Shown: positions 9,134-18,493 of the stretch, in pieces
Numbering within the stretch: the stretch's first letter is position 1
Layout of the letters: every line of letters starts with the position of its first letter
Notes under the pieces: model-generated
Database searches by the model: none
The model's input: only the letters and a program-made list of their open reading frames with translations
Told to the model about the DNA's origin: nothing
Assembly (NCBI GenBank): GCA_040388535.1
Contig: JAZKBR010000002.1
Span: 1,210,838 to 1,274,837, forward strand
Length of the DNA: 64,000 bases
Direction: 5' to 3'
Source of the DNA: Gemmatimonadota bacterium
GTDB lineage: Bacteria > Gemmatimonadota > Gemmatimonadetes > Gemmatimonadales > GWC2-71-9
Position numbers and translations under genes: made by a program

Positions 9134-9738
9134 TCACAGCCGCGATTGCTGCAGACAGCGACGAAGAGCGCCAGGGTAGAGGCCAGCGCCACGGCGTCGG
9201 CAAGGATGCCGTAGCGGCCGGGTTTCCCGCCCATGCGGAAGCCGGCGAAGACGCCCTCCTTCTGGAATTGCTGGTAGTCGATCTCGCCACCCGGGGTCGG
9301 GCCATAACGGTACTGACTGAAGGTTCCCATCTGCACGGCGAAGCCGATCTGATCCCGGTACATCACCGCGGCATCGAGCAGCGCGTGCCCGGAGCCGGGG
9401 TTGCTGCGGGTCAGGATGTACTGCGGCGTCACGTCGACCGCCACTTTTGGCGAGGCGTGGAAACGCATCCGTGGCCCGGCGGCGAGATAGAAATCATCCC
9501 AGACGCCAACGGTCAGGATGGGACCGAAATCGAACCGCGGCGTGATGTGGCCGAGCGATCCGATCGCGGCCGAGACATTGAAGCGGGCAGGGCCATCGTA
9601 ACTGTTGATGTTGTCGGGGCCGCCGCTCATCCGGGTACCGTAGGTCGCCTCGGTGATCAGCGTTGCCTTCTGCTGCGCGCAGAGCGTGGGCGCTCCAACC
9701 ACAGCCAGCAGCAATGTGCAGCAGAGTGCCCGGTTCAT
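9130..9738 (-). CDS. secreted protein of unknown function, possible beta-barrel
   Basis: A 202-residue protein starting MNRALCCTLLLAVVGAPTLCAQQ, a clear signal peptide. The mature part alternates polar and aromatic strands with many Gly (FDFGPILTVGVWDDFYLAAGPRMRFHA), typical of small outer-membrane barrels, but the C-terminus SNRGCD lacks the usual terminal Phe. The ATG overlaps the stop of the upstream YVTN gene (ATGA), so it is the last gene of the minus-strand run that begins at 18454. Function unknown. Confidence 0.6.
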   Translation of the reverse strand: MNRALCCTLLLAVVGAPTLCAQQKATLITEATYGTRMSGGPDNINSYDGPARFNVSAAIGSLGHITPRFDFGPILTVGVWDDFYLAAGPRMRFHASPKVAVDVTPQYILTRSNPGSGHALLDAAVMYRDQIGFAVQMGTFSQYRYGPTPGGEIDYQQFQKEGVFAGFRMGGKPGRYGILADAVALASTLALFVAVCSNRGCD

Positions 9739-10721
9739 GGCCGGGCCTGCTGTGAAGACCACGCGATGCCATCGGGGCCGGCCGCCACATCCCACTGCCG
9801 CACGCTGCGCAGTTCCGGCACCAGGTATTCGGCAACGTAATTGGCGGTGCCCATCGTGATCCAGGCGCGGCTGCCGTCGGGTGAGATGATGATTCCCTGT
9901 GGCCCCACCGGTTTGCCATCGGGAGAGGTGATTTTCACTTTGGCGCGTTCCGCGTGCGAGGCAACATCATAGAGGTGAATCTCGTCCTGCTCGGGGTTGG
10001 TCACGATCGCCAGCTTGCCATCGGGGGTGAACGCGATCCGGTACGGCGTGCCCGAGGTCTGCACCGAGTCGACGACCTTTCGCAGCACGGCATCGACGAT
10101 GTAAACCTTGCCGGTGTTGTTGCTTCCCATCCAGACGGAGCGACCATCCGGCGAAACACCGATGCCTTCGGTTTGCGTGCCGACCTTGATCACCACGGGG
10201 TCGGCAGTTCCCGCGAGGTCGACAATCGAGAGCGTGCCGGCGGTGATGTTGGCGACATAGGCCGTGCGCTGGTCGCGCGGAATCGCCACCATATGGCCCA
10301 CCCGCTGACCGGTGCGCCTGGTCGCGATGATCTTGCCGGCTTCGACATCCATCAGCACCAGCAGCGAGTCGCGCTCGGCCGTGAGCACCAGCGTCTTGTT
10401 GTCGTTGAGGAAGACGGCGCCGTGCGGTCGCTGATACGGTGCGAAGGAGATCGTCTTCGCGACCTTCGCCGTGGCAACATCGATGAGGGTGACCGTACTC
10501 CCCGGTTGTTGCGCGCCGTAGTCGGTGACCACGGCCCACTTGCCGTTGGGCGACACGGCGACCTCGTGCGGCACCGACGTGGTGGGCAGCGTTGCAACGA
10601 CGGCACCGCGCGCGATGTCGATCAGCTGTGCCGTGGTGTTGTTCATGTTCGAAATGACCAGCGTCTGCGCGCCCAGCGGGAGGGTGACGATGAGCCCCAG
10701 GGCGGCGAGTCGGAATCGCAC
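9735..10721 (-). CDS. YVTN-family beta-propeller protein
   Basis: A 328-residue exported protein with a GTG start preceded by AGGAG. After the signal peptide (ending LPLGAQ) come seven or so YVTN-type blades, each with a pattern like VAVSPNGKWAVVTDYG, IDVATAKVAKTI and ISPDGSRAWITMG. This fold is shared with cytochrome cd1 and surface-layer propellers, but no heme motif is present. It lies in an operon with a metallo-beta-lactamase-fold hydrolase upstream and a small secreted protein downstream. Probably an extracytoplasmic binding protein (inference). Confidence 0.82.
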   Translation of the reverse strand: MRFRLAALGLIVTLPLGAQTLVISNMNNTTAQLIDIARGAVVATLPTTSVPHEVAVSPNGKWAVVTDYGAQQPGSTVTLIDVATAKVAKTISFAPYQRPHGAVFLNDNKTLVLTAERDSLLVLMDVEAGKIIATRRTGQRVGHMVAIPRDQRTAYVANITAGTLSIVDLAGTADPVVIKVGTQTEGIGVSPDGRSVWMGSNNTGKVYIVDAVLRKVVDSVQTSGTPYRIAFTPDGKLAIVTNPEQDEIHLYDVASHAERAKVKITSPDGKPVGPQGIIISPDGSRAWITMGTANYVAEYLVPELRSVRQWDVAAGPDGIAWSSQQARP

Positions 10722-10750
10722 GTGTGCTCCTGCTGTGTTGGTGATGAGCG

Positions 10751-11845
10751 TCAGGCGCCCGGGTCGGGCTTCTTCTTCGCTTCGTCGTAGGCGGCCTTGA
10801 TCCCGGATTCGACGATCGATTCCGCCCAGGTCTCCTCGCGCTCCGGCTTGCCGGCCACCAGCGCCTCGTGGAACGACGTGAGGTCGAACCCCTTGCGGGT
10901 ATCCTCGAGTGAGAGGCCGCGGGCGACAGCAGCGGTCGCCTGCGTGCTCATGGCCTTGAGCAATGCGGCGACCTGATCAACATAGCTGAACTCCCGCATC
11001 ACCGGGCCGTGCCCGGGGACCACGACGGCGGGGTTGAGGGCGCGCACCGCCTGCAACACCCGGCCCCACGAATCGGGGAAGCCGCCATAGATGTACGGCA
11101 CCGGCCAGACCACGAGATCTCCCACCGCCGCGATCTTCTCCTTGGGCAGCCAGATCACTGCGTCGCCAAGAGTGTTCCCCTTGCCGAAGGAGTGGACCTC
11201 GACCTCGCGATTGCCGAGGTGGAGGGTGATCTCATCCACGAAGGTGATCGTGGGGAGGACGATCTGGACCGACTTGAAGTCGACGAGATACTGTCGGTAG
11301 AGTGATTGGGCGGCGAGGTGTCGGTTACGGTCGGCAGGGGTCATTGGCTCCCCCTTGCCGTTGATCCCCTTCGCGAGCCGCGTGGTCACGGTCTCGAGTG
11401 CCTTCCCATAGCTCGTGACCAGCTCCTGCTGATGTTCCTTCGCCTTCGCGATCATCGAGTTGCGAACGTTGACCTGCGCCACGAACTCGACGCCGGGAAA
11501 GGCGTCGCGATAGACTTGGTTCCCGAAGATGTGATCGTCATGCCAGTGGGTCGTGATCACATAGCGCACCGGCAGTTTCGTGAGCTTCCGGATCTCTGCG
11601 ACCGTCCCGCGCGCCGCCGACGGGGTGTAATCGGCATCGACCACCGCCACCCCGGTTTCGCCGATGATGATCAGCGAGTTGGCCTGTACCGGATCCTTCT
11701 TCATCTCCGACCAGATGGCGCCGTAGACGCCGTCGGTGATCTTCTCGATGGACCTGGTCTGCAACTGGGCACCGGCGGAGGCGGCGCGCAGGCAGGCGAT
11801 GGCGAGCAGTATCGCCGCTCCGTGATGCCGCTTCAGGGAATCCAT
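10751..11845 (-). CDS. MBL-fold metallo-hydrolase, secreted
   Basis: About 364 residues; ATG at 11845 chosen because it gives MDSLKRHHGAAILLAIACLRAASAGAQ, a signal peptide, with GAGG upstream. The zinc-binding motif TTHWHDDH (H-x-H-x-D-H) is intact, followed by GKGNTLGDAVIWLP and VVPGHGPV, which supply the remaining metal ligands. The layout resembles class-B-lactamase-like and quorum-lactonase-like hydrolases; the substrate cannot be read from sequence. It overlaps the end of the amidohydrolase gene by 13 bases. A paralogue sits at 19264-20367 with the same GKG/GRGDT and VPGHG features. Confidence 0.85.
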   Translation of the reverse strand: MDSLKRHHGAAILLAIACLRAASAGAQLQTRSIEKITDGVYGAIWSEMKKDPVQANSLIIIGETGVAVVDADYTPSAARGTVAEIRKLTKLPVRYVITTHWHDDHIFGNQVYRDAFPGVEFVAQVNVRNSMIAKAKEHQQELVTSYGKALETVTTRLAKGINGKGEPMTPADRNRHLAAQSLYRQYLVDFKSVQIVLPTITFVDEITLHLGNREVEVHSFGKGNTLGDAVIWLPKEKIAAVGDLVVWPVPYIYGGFPDSWGRVLQAVRALNPAVVVPGHGPVMREFSYVDQVAALLKAMSTQATAAVARGLSLEDTRKGFDLTSFHEALVAGKPEREETWAESIVESGIKAAYDEAKKKPDPGA

Positions 11846-13929
11846 GTTGGCCTCGTCCAGGTGGTAGTGTTCCAGATGGTGGGGTCGAGCACGGGATTGA
11901 GCTTGATGTTGCTGTAGTACTCGCCCTGGATCTCGACGCCGTCGCGATAGCCGTGGATCTCGCGTTCGATCCATCCCTGACCCGCCGGCGTATGACCGCT
12001 GATCCGGCTATCGACTGGAGACTCGCCCGGGAACTTCTCGATCAGTCGCACCGTGTAGAGCCGCTCCTGATCGACCCAGAACTGCGGCGTTGTGCTGTCG
12101 CCGGCTGCCGCGCCAACGATCCAGACTGGCCGCCCTTGCCAGCTGCCGCTCGCGAGCCGTGACAAGTCATATCCGGCGCCGCGGACGCGGCGGACGCTTT
12201 CATCGGCGGCCAGCCCGTAGACATCGGCCAGGAGAATGCCCAGGACATTCTCTTCGGCCCGCGCGCCCACGCGCTGGCCACGGCGGAAGCGGATGGTCGA
12301 ATCGCCGACGAAGAGAATGGTGTTGCCGCTGTCGGCTGGAGCAATGTCGATGCGGAGCTTGCCAGGCATCTCGGCGGTCTCGTACCAGGTCTGATCGGGG
12401 CGGCCGGGGAAGGTCGTGCGCTGCACGAAGGTCATCGTCTTGTACCACTTCCCCTCGTAGCGATCGTGCATCTGGCGGAGCAGGGCCGCGCCGTCGGCGG
12501 GCTGCGGGTTGAGGCGCACGCCGGCCTCACGGATCATCGAGTCGAGCGCGGGCTTCTCGAACCAGCGTCCGCCTACCGCCACCGCGCTGATGTGCGTGGT
12601 GTTGCGGATGTCGGCGAGCGGGTCAGCATCAAGGAGCACCAGGTCGGCGCGCTGCCCCGGTGCAACCTGGCCCCATTCCCGTTCCGCGTGCAGGTAAGTC
12701 GCCGGGACGGTGGTCGCTGCCTGCAATGCCTGCCAGGGCGAGAGTCCGGCGTCGACCAGCTGCTCGAGTTCGCGATGCAGCGTCCAGCCATATCCCATCA
12801 GCCCGCCCGGACCGTCTGATCCGGCCATGATATGGCCACCCGAGTCGATGATGGCGCGGACCATCCGGTTGCGGACCGCGATGTAGTGCGCGCGGCGGGC
12901 CTCGGTCGGTGGATTGCGCCAGAGCGCGTTGTGACTCCTGATGTAGAGGTCACGCATCGCCGGCGGGATCTGGGTGTAGTCGGGGCGGGCGCGGAACTCT
13001 TCATCGGTGGTGGGCGTCGCAAACCAGAGCCGGAAGAAGGCGAGCGTCGGTGTGACGTAGCCGCTGGCACGCGCCGTGGCACCGGCGATCGCCTCGACCT
13101 TGCGATTGTCGACATAGTCGAGCGTGGTCCAGTTGCCCACGCGATAGGCGCCGACATCCGAGACCGAGTTGCGCGACGGGGCCGAATCGGCGAGTACCGA
13201 TTCCATGTAATTGTCGAGATGTTCGATCTGCTGCCCCGACTGCAACGCGTGCGCGACGCCGACGCGCGGGTCGACGTGCCCGACCACCCGAATGTGCCGC
13301 AGCGCCGCCTCGCTCACGATGGCATCGTAGACGGGCAGGGTGATGTCGGTGGTCACCTTGATGAAATCGAAGCCGGAGTCGGCCACCTCGCGCACCGCGC
13401 GGCGAGCCTCGTCGGGCGTGGTCACGAGGCGGCCGTGCACCTGCTTCTGTCCAGAGAACTCGGGCGAGGCGATCCACATCTGCGGGCCCGCGAGGGTACC
13501 GGCCTCGATCGCCTTGCGCAGCCTCTGGTGGAGCGGGGTACCGATCATCATCCGGGCGGTGGTGACGCCGTTGGCGAGATAGACGCCAAGTTCGTAGCGA
13601 CCAACGGAATCGGGGACCCACTCATCGGCATAGAGATGCGAGTGCATATCGGTGAGGCCAGGAATCACGTACTTGCCGCGGCCGTCGATGCGCCGTGTCC
13701 CGCGCGGGATCGCCACGGCGGCCGCCGCTCCCACCCGGAGAATGCGGCCGTCGCGCACCAGCACGGTGGCGTCGCGGAGCACCGAGTCGCGCGCCATCGT
13801 GATCACGGTCGCACCTTCGACGGCCCAGCTGCCACTGCTGAGGTGTCCGCGCGAGGACTGGGCTTCCAGCACTCCGGCCGCGGAGGCGGCGACAAGGGCG
13901 GCGGCGAAGCAGCGGGCAGGATTCGTCAC
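11833..13929 (-). CDS. amidohydrolase with fused C-terminal lipoprotein-carrier-like domain
   Basis: A 698-residue secreted enzyme with GTG start and signal peptide. Residues 30-450 are a metal-dependent amidohydrolase of the imidazolonepropionase/prolidase type: H-x-H in DMHSHLY, the carboxylated-Lys position in DFIKVTTD, His in VVGHVDPR and IEHLDNY, and the Asp in AGSDGPGG. Residues about 470-698 (from LLRQMHDRYEGKWYKTMTF) form a second domain rich in beta strands that resembles the LolA/outer-membrane lipoprotein-sorting fold (KLRIDIAPADSGNTILFVGD). The family is usually about 430 residues, so this is a fusion. Known relatives hydrolyse N-acyl or dipeptide bonds; substrate here unknown. 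Confidence 0.82.
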   Translation of the reverse strand: MTNPARCFAAALVAASAAGVLEAQSSRGHLSSGSWAVEGATVITMARDSVLRDATVLVRDGRILRVGAAAAVAIPRGTRRIDGRGKYVIPGLTDMHSHLYADEWVPDSVGRYELGVYLANGVTTARMMIGTPLHQRLRKAIEAGTLAGPQMWIASPEFSGQKQVHGRLVTTPDEARRAVREVADSGFDFIKVTTDITLPVYDAIVSEAALRHIRVVGHVDPRVGVAHALQSGQQIEHLDNYMESVLADSAPSRNSVSDVGAYRVGNWTTLDYVDNRKVEAIAGATARASGYVTPTLAFFRLWFATPTTDEEFRARPDYTQIPPAMRDLYIRSHNALWRNPPTEARRAHYIAVRNRMVRAIIDSGGHIMAGSDGPGGLMGYGWTLHRELEQLVDAGLSPWQALQAATTVPATYLHAEREWGQVAPGQRADLVLLDADPLADIRNTTHISAVAVGGRWFEKPALDSMIREAGVRLNPQPADGAALLRQMHDRYEGKWYKTMTFVQRTTFPGRPDQTWYETAEMPGKLRIDIAPADSGNTILFVGDSTIRFRRGQRVGARAEENVLGILLADVYGLAADESVRRVRGAGYDLSRLASGSWQGRPVWIVGAAAGDSTTPQFWVDQERLYTVRLIEKFPGESPVDSRISGHTPAGQGWIEREIHGYRDGVEIQGEYYSNIKLNPVLDPTIWNTTTWTRPTWIP

Positions 13930-13959
13930 ACGACAATCCGGGAAAGAGTCAGGAGTTGC

Positions 13960-15414
13960 CTACGGAACCAGCACTGTCGCAGGGAATGCGAGTGGTACGC
14001 GTTTCCCGGCGCGAGTCAGTTCAATGGTGAACTGACTGGCTGCATTGAGTGTTCGGGTGATCTCATCGGCCGATATCGTGGCGGCACTGCGCCCTTGCAG
14101 CGTACCCACGGTGTCGCCGACCCTGAGTCCGGCTCGTGCTGCGGCCGTGGCCGGAATCACGTCATCGATCACGGGAGTGCCGGCGTGGCTCGCGATCCGG
14201 AACCCGGCGAGGGTGACGGCGGGAGCCGTGACTGCCGCAGGACCACTCCGCGCGAGGCGAACGCGGCGGTGCCGCTGGTCGAGCGTGAGGGCGAAAAGGT
14301 TGAGCAGCGGTTCGCCGAGGAGGATCTCGTCGTGGAGCCCCGGCACCGCCTCGACGATCGGACCCCTGACGGTGAGGGTGCCGATCGTGGCATCGAAGCT
14401 CAAGCGGCCCACTCGTCCACGGCCGTCGGCAATTTGCGGACCCGAACGCCGCTTCCCGGCCACCGGCTCGCGCAGCCACTTGAAGCCCGCCACCTGCGAG
14501 TCGGGCACCGCGATCGGCATGGTTGATCCCACGTCGAGGACCGCACTGACCTCCACGCCGCCGAGCGAGATCGGAATCGTGGGCGAGCCGGGACGCGGCA
14601 GGGTGCAGTTCAGGATCTCGTGGCCATCGGCGCTCGGCAGCGAGTCCCGGCTCAGGCGTACCTCATTGCCGGGGTAGTCGAGTGTCAATAGCAGTGCGGC
14701 GAAGTGATCGAGTCCGAGCAAGCCATCGAGTTCACCGCCCAGGTCATCCACGAGCAACCGCCCGGAGCGGAAACGGATCGCGCCGAGCTGGAGCGAGTCG
14801 TAGATGAAGCGACCATCGCCGCTGGGCGCCGAGCCGGTCACCAGTTGCTGCGTCGCCGGAGTGATCAGCGAGACATTGGTGCCGATATCGATCACGAAGC
14901 GGAGTGGTGCCGAGCCGTTGACGCGGACCATCACGATCGGTCGCCCCGATGCGGTGCGCACGAGCGGAATCCGGTCGGTGGCGGCTGTCATCTCCGGAAG
15001 CGGCTGGGCCGGGCTCACCGCGATGGTGACGCGCTCGGTTCCGGGTTGCCGTGCCGGTTTGAACTCGGCGAGCCACACCCCCGCCTTGCTGGAGGAAACG
15101 AGGAGCGCGTACGAGGTATCCGATGAATGGACGAGTGCGGATGCAGTGAGTGAACCGAGAATGTTGTTGAACTGGAGGAAGTCGTCGACGACGCTGTCGA
15201 CCTGGGTCGCGGTGTAACGAATATCACCCGGATGTTCCGATACAAACCTGCGCGCCACGGCGGAGTCTCGTGCATTGTGGGTCGCGAGCCATCCGGTGGC
15301 GAAGGTTGCGAGCGGCGTTTCGCGAGGCGCGGGGCTGCAGCCTGAAAGGGCACCGCCGACTGCCATCGCGGTGAGGAACCGGAGGCAGTCGGCGGCATTG
15401 AAGAAAGATGACAT
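13960..15414 (-). CDS. tandem aspartyl-protease-like and PDZ domain lipoprotein
   Basis: A 484-residue protein with a lipobox-like N-terminus (AVGGALSGC). Two retropepsin-like halves are visible. The first has VIDIGTNVSLIT and ends DGLLGLDHFAALLLTLDY. The second has VLDVGSTMPIAV and ends ILLGEPLLNLFALTLD. A PDZ domain follows (IDDVIPATAAARAGLRVGDTV). In active family members the catalytic triad is D-T/S-G; here both are D-I-G and D-V-G, so both Asp residues remain but the hydroxyl residue is missing. It may be a binding protein instead of a protease. It is 30 bases from the amidohydrolase gene and 38 from the ABC permease gene. Confidence 0.8.
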   Translation of the reverse strand: MSSFFNAADCLRFLTAMAVGGALSGCSPAPRETPLATFATGWLATHNARDSAVARRFVSEHPGDIRYTATQVDSVVDDFLQFNNILGSLTASALVHSSDTSYALLVSSSKAGVWLAEFKPARQPGTERVTIAVSPAQPLPEMTAATDRIPLVRTASGRPIVMVRVNGSAPLRFVIDIGTNVSLITPATQQLVTGSAPSGDGRFIYDSLQLGAIRFRSGRLLVDDLGGELDGLLGLDHFAALLLTLDYPGNEVRLSRDSLPSADGHEILNCTLPRPGSPTIPISLGGVEVSAVLDVGSTMPIAVPDSQVAGFKWLREPVAGKRRSGPQIADGRGRVGRLSFDATIGTLTVRGPIVEAVPGLHDEILLGEPLLNLFALTLDQRHRRVRLARSGPAAVTAPAVTLAGFRIASHAGTPVIDDVIPATAAARAGLRVGDTVGTLQGRSAATISADEITRTLNAASQFTIELTRAGKRVPLAFPATVLVP

Positions 15415-15452
15415 ATCGGGGTGTACGACCCGTATGTCAAAATGGTGTCAGG

Positions 15453-18107
15453 CTACTCGCTCCGGATCGCGGTGATCGGATCGACCCGCGTGCTGCGCCG
15501 CGCCGGGCCCCAGCTCGCGATAAAGCCGACCAGCCCAAGCGCGATGATCGCGAGCAGGTATGTCGTCGGATCGCCGGGCTCCACGTCGTAGAGGAGTGAT
15601 CGCATCAGCCTGGTCGCGAGAATCGCCCCCACGGTACCGATGGCGATGCCGAGACCGACGACGGCCATCGCGCCGCCCTGCACCAGGCGCTGCATGGCCG
15701 AGGGACGGGCTCCGAGCGCGATGCGGATGCCGATCTCGCGGGTGCGCTGTGCCACGGTGTACGACACTACACCGTAGATCCCCACCCCTGCGAGCAGGAG
15801 GGCGACCACTGCAAACGCGAAGAGCACCAGCATCGTGAAGCGGCGATCGCTGATCGATGACGTCATCCGCTCTGCCATGGTGCGGAACTCGAGCGGAATG
15901 GTCGGGTCGATGGCGTGAACGAGCTTGGTCACCATCGGTGCGAACGACGCAGGCGAGGCGGCGGTCCGCACCACCAGTGACATCGAACGGGTGCGCTTGG
16001 GCATCTGCTGGTACGGGTACCAGTATGCCTCGTTCCGTTTGCCGACGATCGGCCCGTGCGGAATGTCGGCGACCACGCCGACGATGCTGGCATACGGGCG
16101 CACCAGCCCATCGTCCATTCCCATCACCCGCATCTGTTTGCCGAGCGGATCTTCCCCGGGCCATTCCCGATCGGCAAACGATTTGGTGATCACGACGACA
16201 GGCGGTGCCGTGGCGTTGTCGCTGGGCAGCAGGTCGCGGCCGCGGATCAGCCGCATTCCCATCGCGGCGAAATACCCAGGACTCGCCGTGCGGTAGATGG
16301 CGTAACCGGTGATCGGGTATGCCTTGAGCAGCGGCTTCCCTTCGACCTGGATTGCCCCGCTGGGGTTGTCGCCTTCGAGTGGCAACCGGTTGGTGATCCC
16401 GGCGGCCACCACTCCGGGCACATTGCGGAGGTCGGCGAGCAGGCGATCGTGGAAGGCCACCGCCTGCTGCACATCCGGGTAGCTGACTTCGGGAAGATCG
16501 ATGAGGGTCGTGAGCACTCCTTCGGGCTTGAATCCAGGGTCGATCGCGGTGATGGCGGCAAACGACCGCAACAAGAGTCCGGAGCCGCAGAGCAACACGA
16601 CGGCGAGCGCGACCTCCACCGTCACCAGCGTCGACCAGAGCTGCCGGCTGCGACGCGAGCCGCTGTGCCGACTCCCTTCGCGCATCGCGAGCGCGGGTTT
16701 CACACTCGACATCCGCAGGGCAGGGAGGAGGCCGAAGAGTGCCGCAGTGAGGAAGGTCGCGATCATCGAGAAGCTCAGCACCCGGGCGTCGAGGTGTGCG
16801 CCACTCACCGGGATCATCTCGACCGGCGCGAGCGTCAGCAGGCTCTGCATCAGCACCCACGCGAGGGCGAGACCACCGACGCATCCGAACGCGGCAATGA
16901 CGAGCGATTCGGTGAAGATCTGGCGGACCAGGCGCGCGCGCCCGGCGCCGATCGCCGCGCGAACAGCAAGTTCGTGGGCCCGCGCCGTCCCGCGCGCAAG
17001 CATGCTGCTCGCGAGGTTCGTGCAGGCAGCGAGGAGGAGGAGGGTCGAGGCCGCGAGCAGGATCATCAGTGGCTGCTTGAGCGAACCAGTCTGGACCTCT
17101 TGCAGCGGCGATACCGTAACCCCGACCGCGTCGAAGTCGGGGAGGAGGGTCGGCCTCATCTCCTGGGTAATGGCGTCGAGCTCACGATCGGCATCTGCCG
17201 CGGCGAGGCCATCCTTGAGGCGCCCGATCACCGACCAGTTGTGGCTCGTGCGACTGATGTCGTACCCGTTGAGTTCGAGCGGGAACCAGACGTCGCTCTC
17301 GCTCGGGAAATTGAAGCGAGGTGGCAGCACGCCGATCACCTGAAAATCCAGCTCGGTGCGCAGCCGTCGTGACGCAATGTCCCGGGTGCCGCCGAGACGA
17401 TCCTTCCAGAAGCGATAGCTGACCACCGCCACGGGCGGTGCACCGGGCCGGTGATCATCGGGCCCGGGGAGTCGACCGAGTACCGGCTGCACCCGCATCA
17501 CCCGGAAGAAGTCTTCCGATATGGCGGCCGTCCGTACCCGCGACGGAATGTCGGCACCGAGCAGGGTGTTGACACTGCTGCGATAGGCCGCGAGTCCCTG
17601 GAATGAACGGGACCTGTCGCGCCAGTCCATGAGGTTGGGCCAGGGGACGTCGGACTCGCCCCCTTTCTCGTGCTTCTCTCGCAGATCGATGAGTTGTGCC
17701 GGATGATCGTAGGGGAGTGGCCGGAGGATTATCCCATTGACGACCGAGAAGATCGCGGTATTCGCGCCGATCCCTAATGCCAGCGTGAGCACGGCACCGA
17801 GGGTGAAGCCCGGGCTGCGACGAAGGATCCGCAACGCGAAGGTGAGGTCGAGTTTGAGCGCGCCGAAGCGTTCGGCCCGCCGCTTTCCTTTCCGCGCCCG
17901 GGTGGTGATCTCGCGGCACTCGCGCGAGACCTCGTCCACACTGCCGAACGACCGTAACGCTTCGGCCCGTGCGGCTTCCGGTGGCATCCCTTCGGAGATC
18001 AGCTCCTCGGTGCGCAACTCGATGTGCTGCGCGATCTCGAGCCGGATGTCTTCATCGATCGGCTTCTGGTTCGAGAGCGGCAACGGGTCGTGCGCGTCGG
18101 ACTTCAC
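15453..18107 (-). CDS. ADOP-type ABC transporter permease (MacB/FtsX family)
   Basis: An 884-residue permease. The N-terminal 60 residues (DIRLEIAQHIELRTEELI, AEALRSFGSVDEV) match the permease prefix domain of 'acidobacterial duplicated orphan permeases'. Then follow TM1 near 103-125, a MacB-type periplasmic core, an FtsX block with three helices (about 355-470), a second periplasmic domain and a second FtsX block (about 760-880). No ATPase gene is adjacent, which is typical of this group. The GTG start overlaps the PadR stop (GTGA), so regulator and permease form one unit. Likely exports a small molecule or peptide, or works mechanically like MacB (family knowledge). Confidence 0.9.
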   Translation of the reverse strand: MKSDAHDPLPLSNQKPIDEDIRLEIAQHIELRTEELISEGMPPEAARAEALRSFGSVDEVSRECREITTRARKGKRRAERFGALKLDLTFALRILRRSPGFTLGAVLTLALGIGANTAIFSVVNGIILRPLPYDHPAQLIDLREKHEKGGESDVPWPNLMDWRDRSRSFQGLAAYRSSVNTLLGADIPSRVRTAAISEDFFRVMRVQPVLGRLPGPDDHRPGAPPVAVVSYRFWKDRLGGTRDIASRRLRTELDFQVIGVLPPRFNFPSESDVWFPLELNGYDISRTSHNWSVIGRLKDGLAAADADRELDAITQEMRPTLLPDFDAVGVTVSPLQEVQTGSLKQPLMILLAASTLLLLAACTNLASSMLARGTARAHELAVRAAIGAGRARLVRQIFTESLVIAAFGCVGGLALAWVLMQSLLTLAPVEMIPVSGAHLDARVLSFSMIATFLTAALFGLLPALRMSSVKPALAMREGSRHSGSRRSRQLWSTLVTVEVALAVVLLCGSGLLLRSFAAITAIDPGFKPEGVLTTLIDLPEVSYPDVQQAVAFHDRLLADLRNVPGVVAAGITNRLPLEGDNPSGAIQVEGKPLLKAYPITGYAIYRTASPGYFAAMGMRLIRGRDLLPSDNATAPPVVVITKSFADREWPGEDPLGKQMRVMGMDDGLVRPYASIVGVVADIPHGPIVGKRNEAYWYPYQQMPKRTRSMSLVVRTAASPASFAPMVTKLVHAIDPTIPLEFRTMAERMTSSISDRRFTMLVLFAFAVVALLLAGVGIYGVVSYTVAQRTREIGIRIALGARPSAMQRLVQGGAMAVVGLGIAIGTVGAILATRLMRSLLYDVEPGDPTTYLLAIIALGLVGFIASWGPARRSTRVDPITAIRSE

Positions 18108-18454
18108 GAGATCACTCCGCTCGGGCGCGCCTCGAGCGCCCGGCTCATTGCGGTCACATAACGACTCCAGGCGCCGACCTCGACCTGCAGCTGTTCACGG
18201 CCGGCTGCCGTGAGACGATAAACCTTCGCCTCGCGGCCCGTGGCCGTGGTCTTCCACTTCGCGTCGATGAGTTCTTTCTCCTCGAGCCGCCGGAGGGCAG
18301 GGTAAAGCGCCCCCTCCTCGATCTTCAGCTCATCACCAGTCACCTGCTGAATCCAGCGCGAGATGGCGTAGCCGTGGGTCGGGCCCCAGCCGAGCGTCTT
18401 GAGGATCAGGACATCGAGGGTCCCCTTGAGCAGCATCATCGGCGGGCGAGTCAT
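18104..18454 (-). CDS. PadR family transcriptional repressor
   Basis: A 116-residue winged-helix protein. The PadR N-terminus is clear: LLKGTLDVLILKTLGWGPTHGYAISRWIQ, then IEEGALYPALRRLEEKELI and RLTAAGREQL. In many bacteria a PadR gene precedes an ADOP permease gene and represses it. Here it could govern the whole minus-strand run down to 9130, because no terminator is seen between genes. M6 and M7 are alternative starts. It has weak Shine-Dalgarno sequence. Confidence 0.9.
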   Translation of the reverse strand: MTRPPMMLLKGTLDVLILKTLGWGPTHGYAISRWIQQVTGDELKIEEGALYPALRRLEEKELIDAKWKTTATGREAKVYRLTAAGREQLQVEVGAWSRYVTAMSRALEARPSGVIS

Positions 18455-18493
18455 CGAGGCGTCCGGGCACGGGAAGGGATGAGTGGCTAAGGC

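Noticed and set aside
12832-14526. A 564-codon plus-strand open frame
   Set aside because: It is antisense to the amidohydrolase and aspartyl-protease-like genes, is very rich in Arg, Gly and His, has no domain pattern, and is explained by the high GC third positions of the genuine genes.
15415-15452. TTGACA-17-GATATG promoter before the aspartyl-protease-like gene
   Set aside because: The -10 box would overlap the ATG start codon, so the transcript would begin inside the gene; more likely the GACAT...ATGTC symmetry is chance.
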